In this document: positions 13,294-18,471 of the stretch, piece by piece
Numbering within the stretch: position 1 is the stretch's first letter
Layout of the letters: each line of letters begins with the position of its first letter
Source of the DNA: Clostridia bacterium
GTDB lineage: Bacteria > Bacillota_A > Clostridia > Christensenellales > Borkfalkiaceae
Assembly: GCA_017621955.1 (NCBI GenBank)
Contig: JAGASB010000092.1
Location: 1 to 18,471 of the forward strand
Reading direction: 5' to 3'
DNA: 18,471 nucleotides
Notes under the pieces: model-generated
Seen by the model: only the letters and a program-made list of their open reading frames with translations
Databases searched by the model: none
What the model was told of the DNA's origin: nothing
Translations under genes and position numbers: made by a program

Positions 13294-13998
13294 ATGAACT
13301 ATTTACAAGAAAAAAACAACAAGGTATTTATCAGTGGAGAGATTGTTTCAGAAGCAGAATTTTCACACGAAGTTTATGGCGAAGGCTTTTATGAGATGTT
13401 CGTTCTCGTTAAGCGTTTATCGGGTCAAGGCGATGTTTTGCCCGTTACCATATCAGAACGTTTAATAAACGACCGTGACTTAAAAGTTGGCGTAACCATA
13501 AACGCACTAGGGCAGTTTAGAAGTTATAATAAACTTGTCAACGGCAAAAGCAAACTTATGCTAACCGTCTTCGTGCGTGAACTGTTAGACGATGCGCCCA
13601 TTAAAAATCCCAACAGTATAGTATTGACGGGATATATATGTAAACCGCCCGTATACAGAACTACGCCTTTTAATAGGGAAATTGCAGACGTGCTTATTGC
13701 GGTCAACCGTTCTTATAATAAGTCAGACTATATTCCGTGCATAGCGTGGGGTAGGAACGCACGCTTTGCTAAAAACATTGCAGTTGGTGAAAAGATTGCC
13801 GTAAGTGGTAGAATTCAAAGTAGGGAATATCAAAAGCGCATTGCTGACGATGACGTTAAGACCTTGACTGCGTACGAAGTTTCTATAAGCAAACTTGCCG
13901 CTTATGAAAATGCGGAAAATTTTGATGCAGATGAAGAATTTAATGCGTTGGGATTTTCGTTTACCGACGAAAAAAAAGAAAATTTGTATTCTGATTAA
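13294..13998 (+). CDS. Single-stranded DNA-binding protein with two OB folds
   Basis: 234 residues. Two successive OB folds: domain 1 about 10-98 (KVFISGEIVSEAEFSHEVYGE, ending in VFVREL) and domain 2 about 107-203 (SIVLTGYICKPPVYRTTP, IPCIAWGRNARFA, GEKIAVSGRIQSREY). Domain 2 carries the clearest SSB signature; domain 1 is the diverged clostridial type. An acidic tail (NFDADEEFNALGF) follows, but without the DDDIPF tip of replicative SSB, so it probably does not recruit the replisome partners in the same way. Hence an accessory, not the main, SSB is likely. Start ATG at 13294 with GGAGG 11 bases upstream, 25 bases after pdaB; an upstream in-frame ATG inside pdaB (13204) lacks a site and is rejected. 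Ends at a terminator. Confidence 0.82.
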   Translation: MNYLQEKNNKVFISGEIVSEAEFSHEVYGEGFYEMFVLVKRLSGQGDVLPVTISERLINDRDLKVGVTINALGQFRSYNKLVNGKSKLMLTVFVRELLDDAPIKNPNSIVLTGYICKPPVYRTTPFNREIADVLIAVNRSYNKSDYIPCIAWGRNARFAKNIAVGEKIAVSGRIQSREYQKRIADDDVKTLTAYEVSISKLAAYENAENFDADEEFNALGFSFTDEKKENLYSD

Positions 13999-14014
13999 AG
14001 TAATTTATAAAGCG

Positions 14015-14043
14015 AAAAGCCCCGTGTTCAAACGGGGCTTTTT
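14015..14043. terminator. Bidirectional terminator between convergent genes
   Basis: AAAAGCCCCGT (14015-14025) pairs perfectly with ACGGGGCTTTT (14032-14042) around a six-base loop, with T runs on both strands. It serves the SSB-like gene on the plus strand and the large surface protein on the minus strand, whose stop is 15 bases away. Confidence 0.92.
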
Positions 14044-14057
14044 GTTTATACAACGTT

Positions 14058-16631
14058 TTAATCTTTTTTCTTTCTTGTTACAAAATATACTGCCGTCCCA
14101 CATACGCAAGCAGCGACGGATAGAACTATAAGAATATTTCTAACTGCCGTTCCCGCATCGTTTTTAATTGCTGAAACTGAAATATAACCATTAATAACTC
14201 CGCCGTTTCCGTCCGAAACTAAAACGTAAGCAACGTCATTGTCAATGTTTAGCACGGTAACTGTTTGACCGTTAGAAAGTTCTAATATAGCCGTAGACAT
14301 ATTCTTATCGCTAAATAAAGTAGTTTTATTTACTTTTTCGGTATATGAATCAGGCCAAGTGAAATATTCTGACAAAACTTCGGTAGTAAAGTCCTTGGGA
14401 ACGTAACCTGTATGGGTGATTCCATCGACTTCAAAACTAGCAAAATAAAAGTCTTTATCTAAGAAAGTAAGCGTTTTATTTGGATTAATTTGAGTATATT
14501 TGTCAAGTCTAATAACGTTAGAGTTTTTAGTTAAAGTGTATTTTCCGTCAGTCGTTATAATGGGGAAAAAGTATCCTGAAACGTCTGTTGCAACGTAAGC
14601 AACTTGTGGAGCGTCCGTTTTATTTAACGTGCTTTCAGTAACGTCTACTGCTTCAAGTGCGTCTATAAAGGCAATGTGGTCGTCGCTTGCAAGTGCATAA
14701 AGTGATACACTTTGATTAAACGCATTACTCTCAGTAATAGTGCAAATATAAACGTAAGTATTATTGCAATCGCAAATAGAATCAAAGTTAAATCCTGTCA
14801 TTGTCTTTTCGACTTTATAAACGTTAGCGCCGTCTTTTGCTGAGTATATTTTTAAATTTTCAAGCATAGCGTTTTCTGCGGTTGTAACGTATTCGGGGGA
14901 GTCTTGCACTTCGGAAAGTGCAAGGTTGGGCATATTTACACTTGCACAAACGTATTCTTCATTATTGTAAATAAAAAATACTTCCTTTTCAATAAAGTTA
15001 AGTGCAAAGGACTTTACGTTAGTAGAGGGAGCGCTTACTTCAATAAGATTTGGCGTTGAATTAACTATATAATAAATTTTACTGTCGTCTTGAACGAAAA
15101 GTCCACCACCTAAATCAGTTGACATTTTTTTGATATTATTTAATCCGCTTTCAACTACCATATAGATGTCTTCATAATTGTTAGATTTTTCTATCTTTAT
15201 TATCTTATCATAGGTTGAAAGATAAACGTTACCGTAAACGTCGACCGTAAGATGCTCAAACTGTTGGTTTTTTAGCGCTAAAATTTGTGTAAAGTCAAAA
15301 TCACCTTCACTGGCACGATAAACAGAAGAGTCCATTCCGTTGTCGGCAAGAACGTAGTAATATCCACTTTGATAAGTAACGTCGTGTATAACGTTTCCGC
15401 TAAAAAGCGTAATCGAATCTGAAACTTCTTGCCCAAACGTTAAATAGCGCAAACTACCCGAAGAAGTTCCGTGGGCATAAGATAAGAGTGCCGTGCCGTT
15501 ACCCAAAGCAAAAGCATCGGGTTTAACGTTTTCAACCGTAATTTCTTCTCTATAATCGTTAAAGTTTTTACGGTCGTAAGGATTAGATTTGTTGACGTTA
15601 AATACGGTTAGGGTGTGAGTGTCAAGTACCGCCACCGTATCGTTGTATTTTTCAACGTCGATAGCGTTATTTGTAATTCTATTAAAAGCAGTTTTACCTT
15701 TTGCTACTGCAAATCCTGTGAATATAAGATTATTGTCGCTAACTGCAAACTCTTGTACGTTGTCAACGTCAGTAATCAATAAGTTTTCGCCCCTAAACGA
15801 TATGCCGTTAAATGCGGTAAGATTGCCAAGGTCAAAGTTTTTGTCAACGTCAGTCATTTGTAGTGGGGTAGAAGTAGCGTTTTTTTCAATGGGGAATTGA
15901 TAAATTTTTGCGTCGTTAATTCCATAAACAAAATTAATGTTAGCAATTATTCTTGTGGGCGTTTCACTTGTGATGCGTTCTCTACTGCTAAGGTCGCTTA
16001 CGTTGGTTTTCCAAATACCATCGTTAGAAACGTAAAAAATTTCGTTGTTATTATTTATTGCAACGTTTGTGCCGTCTTTAATTGAAATTTTAGCATCTTT
16101 TTCAGTAAGTTCTAAAATTTCACCGTTTTCAATTTTATAAACTTGCATTGAATCTTGATATGCAGTTATTAAATAATTGTCGTTTTTATCAAAATAACTT
16201 ACGCTCTTACCATTGTTGTTGTTAAGTGTAAGCCTGTTGTTATCCAAAGCAACGTAGGTAGACTCATCATTAAGCGTAACTTTATAAATATCAGAGTCGG
16301 CAGAAAAGATAATAGAGTTTTGGTCAAACCTTTTAACGTCCATTATCTTAGAAGAAGAAATGGTCTTAATACTGCCCTTATAACTTACAAGTAACGACGT
16401 GTTGTCTTGAATAATTGCAGTAACTTCATCATCGGAATACGCTTCGGTTGGATTAGAAAGAGAAGTGAACTCTAACTGGCTTGACGGAAGATACAATGAC
16501 GCACTGAATTGTTCAGTAGTATCTGCGCTTGCAAAAAGCGTGCCACCAAATGCCGTAAGCGATAAAATTAATCCTACGGTAAGTAACGTGAGATAAAATA
16601 ATTTTGATTTAATAATGTTAAAAACTTTCAT
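14058..16631 (-). CDS. Large secreted, membrane-anchored protein with propeller-like body and SH3-type domains
   Basis: 857 residues from the ATG at 16631. A clean signal peptide (KVFNIIKSK, hydrophobic 10-32, cleavage near FASA-DT) is followed by about 650 residues of beta-rich repeats with recurring hydrophobic-turn patterns (such as NLLITDVDNVQEFAVSDNNL and NGTALLSYAHGTSSG) suggestive of beta-propeller blades, though I cannot name a repeat family. Residues about 701-753 and 762-826 look like two SH3-type domains (GYVPKDF; GYISVSAI). A single membrane helix at 831-852 and a RKKKD tail end it, so it is a type I surface protein. An ATG 36 bases upstream (16667) falls inside the -35 and would spoil the signal peptide. 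No ribosome binding site is visible, so the near promoter would give a leaderless mRNA. The other SH3-type protein at 17473-18201 has the same architecture. Function unknown; wall or glycan binding is inferred. Confidence 0.8.
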   Translation of the reverse strand: MKVFNIIKSKLFYLTLLTVGLILSLTAFGGTLFASADTTEQFSASLYLPSSQLEFTSLSNPTEAYSDDEVTAIIQDNTSLLVSYKGSIKTISSSKIMDVKRFDQNSIIFSADSDIYKVTLNDESTYVALDNNRLTLNNNNGKSVSYFDKNDNYLITAYQDSMQVYKIENGEILELTEKDAKISIKDGTNVAINNNNEIFYVSNDGIWKTNVSDLSSRERITSETPTRIIANINFVYGINDAKIYQFPIEKNATSTPLQMTDVDKNFDLGNLTAFNGISFRGENLLITDVDNVQEFAVSDNNLIFTGFAVAKGKTAFNRITNNAIDVEKYNDTVAVLDTHTLTVFNVNKSNPYDRKNFNDYREEITVENVKPDAFALGNGTALLSYAHGTSSGSLRYLTFGQEVSDSITLFSGNVIHDVTYQSGYYYVLADNGMDSSVYRASEGDFDFTQILALKNQQFEHLTVDVYGNVYLSTYDKIIKIEKSNNYEDIYMVVESGLNNIKKMSTDLGGGLFVQDDSKIYYIVNSTPNLIEVSAPSTNVKSFALNFIEKEVFFIYNNEEYVCASVNMPNLALSEVQDSPEYVTTAENAMLENLKIYSAKDGANVYKVEKTMTGFNFDSICDCNNTYVYICTITESNAFNQSVSLYALASDDHIAFIDALEAVDVTESTLNKTDAPQVAYVATDVSGYFFPIITTDGKYTLTKNSNVIRLDKYTQINPNKTLTFLDKDFYFASFEVDGITHTGYVPKDFTTEVLSEYFTWPDSYTEKVNKTTLFSDKNMSTAILELSNGQTVTVLNIDNDVAYVLVSDGNGGVINGYISVSAIKNDAGTAVRNILIVLSVAACVCGTAVYFVTRKKKD

Positions 16632-16638
16632 AAATACT

Positions 16639-16667
16639 ATTTTAGCACATAAAAAAAATTTTGTCAT
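16639..16667 (-). promoter_or_regulatory. Proximal promoter of the large surface protein
   Basis: Read on the minus strand: ATGACA (16667-16662), 17-base spacer, TAAAAT (16644-16639), then seven bases to the ATG at 16631. The transcript would start at the start codon, giving a leaderless mRNA. Confidence 0.5.
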
Positions 16668-16744
16668 TATATTTAAAGATTTTATTTTAAATTAATATAT
16701 AAGGTTTTCTTCTAAACTTATTCTTTATAGGTGAAAAACGAAAT

Positions 16745-16794
16745 ACTATATCAAATATGACAAATCTTGTCATAATTAGTCAATAAAATATAAA
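16745..16794. promoter_or_regulatory. Divergent promoter pair around a shared palindrome
   Basis: A perfect inverted repeat TATGACAA-atc-TTGTCATA (16756-16774) holds the -35 elements of two opposed candidates: minus strand ATGACA (16773-16768), 17 bases, TATAGT (16750-16745), facing the surface protein gene; plus strand TTGTCA (16767-16772), 16 bases, TATAAA (16789-16794), facing the 169-residue gene. A protein bound to the palindrome could control both. The region is AT-rich, so this is tentative. Confidence 0.5.
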
Positions 16795-16833
16795 TAAAAG
16801 CAAACAAATGTTCGTTTTTTAAGACAGTAAATA

Positions 16834-16863
16834 TTGACTTTGGCAATTTTTGTAAGTTATAGT
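16834..16863 (+). promoter_or_regulatory. Proximal promoter of the 169-residue gene
   Basis: TTGACT (16834-16839), 18-base spacer, TATAGT (16858-16863), about 50 bases before the ATG. The short leader contains CTAC/GTAG repeats and AAAGGAG. Confidence 0.6.
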
Positions 16864-16912
16864 AAAGGCGCATCTACGGAACGGGTGTAGGTTTAAGTGA
16901 AAGGAGACTGAT

Positions 16913-17422
16913 ATGAACATATATTATACAAAAACTTTGCTTTACGCATATCCACACATTGAAGCGGTTATGGAACAGATTGATGATTTAGTATTGAGAA
17001 AAGCACTTTCGTCAATGAGCGATTTTTCGCCTTGTGAAGAACAGTGCGAAAAGATAATTTCTCTTACAAATCAAAAAGTTGTATTGATGGAATTAAAAGA
17101 AAAACTAAATAAGCTTATGTCAAAAATAAACGATTATGAAAACGATTGTCTTGAATACAAGTATTTCAAGCAAAAGGCTAAGGAATATTTTATAGGCTTT
17201 GACGCTGTTAGTAGGAAGTATTTTAGAAGACAGATTGCACTTATTAAGAAACTTTGTCGTTATATGGATAAGGTTGGAATAAGCGATGAGTATTTTAGAG
17301 AGAAATGCTTGCCGATTAGCTTTTTTTCCGAACTGTACATAAGGGTTTTACAAAAAGAAAAACAAAAGAAAAAGAAAGAAAAAAGTAATACCGTTGTAGA
17401 AAAATTACGACAAATTGCATAA
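16913..17422 (+). CDS. Hypothetical protein, helical and charged, 169 residues
   Basis: Not recognised. Almost entirely alpha-helical by composition: two helices (1-33, with Ile/Leu repeats), a cysteine pair in SPCEEQCEK (39-47), a probable coiled coil about 52-80 (VVLMELKEKLNKLMSKINDY), then YFIGFDAVSRKYFRRQIALIKKLC and a lysine-rich stretch (QKEKQKKKKEKSN) near the end. No signal peptide or membrane helix, so cytoplasmic and perhaps nucleic-acid-binding (inferred from charge). The ribosome binding site AAAGGAG lies at a normal distance from the ATG. Transcribed alone between two SH3-type surface-protein genes on the opposite strand, sharing a possible bidirectional operator with the larger one. 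Ends 2 bases before a terminator. That it is a real gene is well supported by its start signals. Confidence 0.75.
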   Translation: MNIYYTKTLLYAYPHIEAVMEQIDDLVLRKALSSMSDFSPCEEQCEKIISLTNQKVVLMELKEKLNKLMSKINDYENDCLEYKYFKQKAKEYFIGFDAVSRKYFRRQIALIKKLCRYMDKVGISDEYFREKCLPISFFSELYIRVLQKEKQKKKKEKSNTVVEKLRQIA

Positions 17423-17423
17423 T

Positions 17424-17470
17424 AAATCCCGAAGTCAAAACATACTAAAAGTTTTGGCTTCGGGATTTTT
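17424..17470. terminator. Bidirectional terminator between convergent genes
   Basis: 18-bp stem (17424-17441 with 17451-17468, one G-T wobble, core TCCCGAAG) and a nine-base loop, with five T on the plus strand at 17466-17470. It begins 2 bases after one stop and ends 3 bases before the next gene's stop. Confidence 0.9.
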
Positions 17471-17472
17471 AT

Positions 17473-18201
17473 TTATTCATAATCGTTTTCGTCATAGTAC
17501 CCAACGGCAATCGACTTGTTGGTTTTTTTACTGAGAGCAACAAATAGGGCAATAATACCTGCAAATATTAAACACACTACTATTATTACTTTAAGTCCAA
17601 AAAAGTCTTCTGGGAGTGTGGACGGTGAACTTTCTTGTTGTTCGGGCGGAGTGTCAGGAATAAGAAAGGTAAGCTCGTTAGGGTGATTTTCAATAATGAA
17701 AGGAACTATCGCTTCTTCTTTAACGTAACCAAGTTTATCGTTATAACTAACGCAGTAAACGTTACCGCTTGACATAGGGTAGCACCCGTAGTATATAAGT
17801 TCACGGTCGGGAAAAATGTATTGTATAGAGTCAGTTAAATTGTGGTCTGCATACAATAGGGCAGTTTGCGCTGTGGTAATTTTTAACGTTAAATAGGGGT
17901 TTTTTACTTCTAAACCGTCGTCAAACAAATATGTTTTTGGAACGAACCCGTCAAGTCCTGCATTATCGTAACCGTACACTTCAACGTGATAAAAATCCTG
18001 TTCTTCACCTAAAACTTTAACGTAATAAGTATATGGTAAATAAAATAACGGCGAATAGTCAAGCACGTTTTTATAAAACGGAGTATCTTCTGTGATAACC
18101 CTTAAATATGCACTTTTAGCATAAGCGTTAGTCGGCACGCTTATTATAAAAGACATCGAACTAAAAATAATTATAATAAATATTGAAATAATCTTTTTCA
18201 T
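17473..18201 (-). CDS. Secreted SH3-type domain protein with C-terminal membrane anchor
   Basis: 242 residues. Signal peptide about 1-28 (KKIISIFIIIIFSSMSFII, cleavage near AYA-KS), an SH3-type module 30-92 (YLRVITEDTPFY...GFVPKTYLF), a second 103-166 (TLKITTAQTALLYAD...LGYVKEEAI), a Pro/Glu/Ser linker 182-199, one membrane helix 204-224 and a short cytoplasmic tail ending YYDENDYE. So the SH3 domains face the cell wall. SH3-type domains of this kind usually bind peptidoglycan or teichoic acid; no hydrolase domain is present. AAGGTGG sits just before the ATG at 18201. The architecture copies the end of the 857-residue protein at 14058-16631, which suggests a shared role at the cell surface. 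A -10-like TATAAT lies at 18234-18229, without a good -35. Confidence 0.8.
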   Translation of the reverse strand: MKKIISIFIIIIFSSMSFIISVPTNAYAKSAYLRVITEDTPFYKNVLDYSPLFYLPYTYYVKVLGEEQDFYHVEVYGYDNAGLDGFVPKTYLFDDGLEVKNPYLTLKITTAQTALLYADHNLTDSIQYIFPDRELIYYGCYPMSSGNVYCVSYNDKLGYVKEEAIVPFIIENHPNELTFLIPDTPPEQQESSPSTLPEDFFGLKVIIVVCLIFAGIIALFVALSKKTNKSIAVGYYDENDYE

Positions 18202-18285
18202 AACCCACCTTTATAAATAGTGAGTTTGATTATACAGCAAAAATTAGGTCAATACAGGGCAAAAAATATCATAAAACAAAAAATA

Positions 18286-18318
18286 TTATCGAAAATAAAA
18301 TCGATAACATAATGTTAT
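18286..18318. repeat. Two overlapping short inverted repeats
   Basis: TTATCGA-N8-TCGATAA (18286-18292, 18301-18307) and ATAACAT-A-ATGTTAT (18304-18318), sharing four bases. They lie between the SH3 gene start and the tRNA-like fragments; the rest of 18202-18332 is AT-rich with no gene that I can see. Confidence 0.5.
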
Positions 18319-18332
18319 AAAAAATAATTTTG

Positions 18333-18356
18333 ATGGGTTCAAGTCCCATTTGTAGT
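18333..18356 (+). other. tRNA T-arm fragment A
   Basis: ATGGG-TTCAAGT-CCCAT (18333-18349) is a complete tRNA T-arm: a 5-bp stem with a canonical 7-base TTCAAGT loop, followed by seven acceptor-like bases TTGTAGT. No acceptor 5' strand, D-arm or anticodon arm precedes it and no CCA follows, so it is a fragment, not a working tRNA. Confidence 0.6.
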
Positions 18357-18366
18357 TTTAAAACAA

Positions 18367-18404
18367 AAAAACAACAAACACTAAAAATAGTATTTGTTGT
18401 TTTT
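18367..18404. repeat. 17-bp hairpin between the two tRNA-like fragments
   Basis: Arms 18367-18383 and 18388-18404 (core AACAACAAA) pair with one mismatch around AAAA. T-rich on both flanks, so it could act as a terminator in either direction, as if ending a tRNA transcript on each strand. Confidence 0.75.
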
Positions 18405-18426
18405 GGTGTGAAGGATGGGACTTGAA
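18404..18426 (-). other. tRNA 3' end fragment B with CCA
   Basis: Read on the minus strand: T-loop TTCAAGT, T-stem 3' strand CCCAT, seven acceptor bases CCTTCAC, discriminator A, CCA. This is exactly the last 23 bases of a tRNA, followed by a terminator-like hairpin. The bases before the T-loop (GTCGC) do not pair with CCCAT, so tRNA homology stops at the T-stem/T-loop border. This is where many integrases cut tRNA genes. Confidence 0.55.
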
Positions 18427-18471
18427 GCGACTAAAAGCAAAAAAATAGAATTAAAAATCCGCAGTCCAGAA

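Noticed and set aside
16632..16667. Start of the large surface protein at 16667
   Set aside because: This ATG is part of a -35 element and would place 12 residues, including Phe/Cys, before a normal signal peptide.
18229..18252. Promoter TTGACC/TATAAT before the 242-residue SH3 gene
   Set aside because: The spacer is only 12 bases, too short for a functional sigma-A promoter; the true -35 is unclear.
18333..18426. A functional tRNA gene at the right edge
   Set aside because: Only T-arm and acceptor 3' parts are present; no anticodon or D-arm could be built on either strand.
1..18471. CRISPR array, insertion sequence or prophage
   Set aside because: No regularly spaced repeats, transposase, integrase or phage structural genes were seen within the window.

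Overview
The window is from a low-GC, Gram-positive-type anaerobe, most likely an uncultured Clostridia member (inference). The evidence is an Rnf ion-pumping complex preceded by NusG-II and Gx-transporter genes, a reverse-rubrerythrin peroxide operon under a PerR-type regulator, a PdaB-like (sporulation-type) polysaccharide deacetylase, strong AGGAG ribosome binding sites and clean TTGACA/TATAAT promoters. There is no sign of phage, plasmid or CRISPR genes. Most of the window is ordinary chromosome; the unusual signals are regulatory, compositional and at the right edge.

Layout. 1-2808 (minus strand) is the start of an rnf operon: NusG domain II protein, Gx transporter family protein, rnfC, and rnfD running off the left edge, behind a good promoter at 2835-2863. 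3019-6756 (plus) carries a THUMP-type rRNA methyltransferase, galT and galE, ending in a terminator. 6912-9388 holds glutamine-dependent NAD+ synthetase and a YgjV-family membrane protein. 9495-10930 is an oxidative-stress block: perR with a PerR-box-like operator over its own -10, then reverse rubrerythrin, a short 44-residue rubredoxin and a Bfd-like [2Fe-2S] protein. 11096-12379 is a LysR gene and a 66-residue membrane protein, each behind a near-identical promoter with a matching palindrome. 12501-13998 is pdaB plus a tandem-OB single-stranded-DNA-binding protein. 14058-18201 holds two minus-strand secreted, membrane-anchored SH3-type proteins flanking an unrecognised plus-strand gene. The last 140 bases contain two tRNA T-arm fragments in opposite orientation around a hairpin, possibly the boundary of a mobile element or a tRNA-derived repeat.

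How parts fit. Rnf couples ferredoxin oxidation to NAD+ reduction, and NadE makes the NAD+. GalT/GalE interconvert Gal-1-P/Glc-1-P and UDP-sugars without a galactokinase in view. The PerR block detoxifies peroxide with NADH-derived electrons passed through rubredoxin-type centres. 

The most striking global property is that I found no GATC and no CATG anywhere in the window, although ACGT, with the same base composition, occurs over a hundred times; this points to strong restriction-site avoidance. The second is the twin LysR promoter/operator module. All counts were made by eye.
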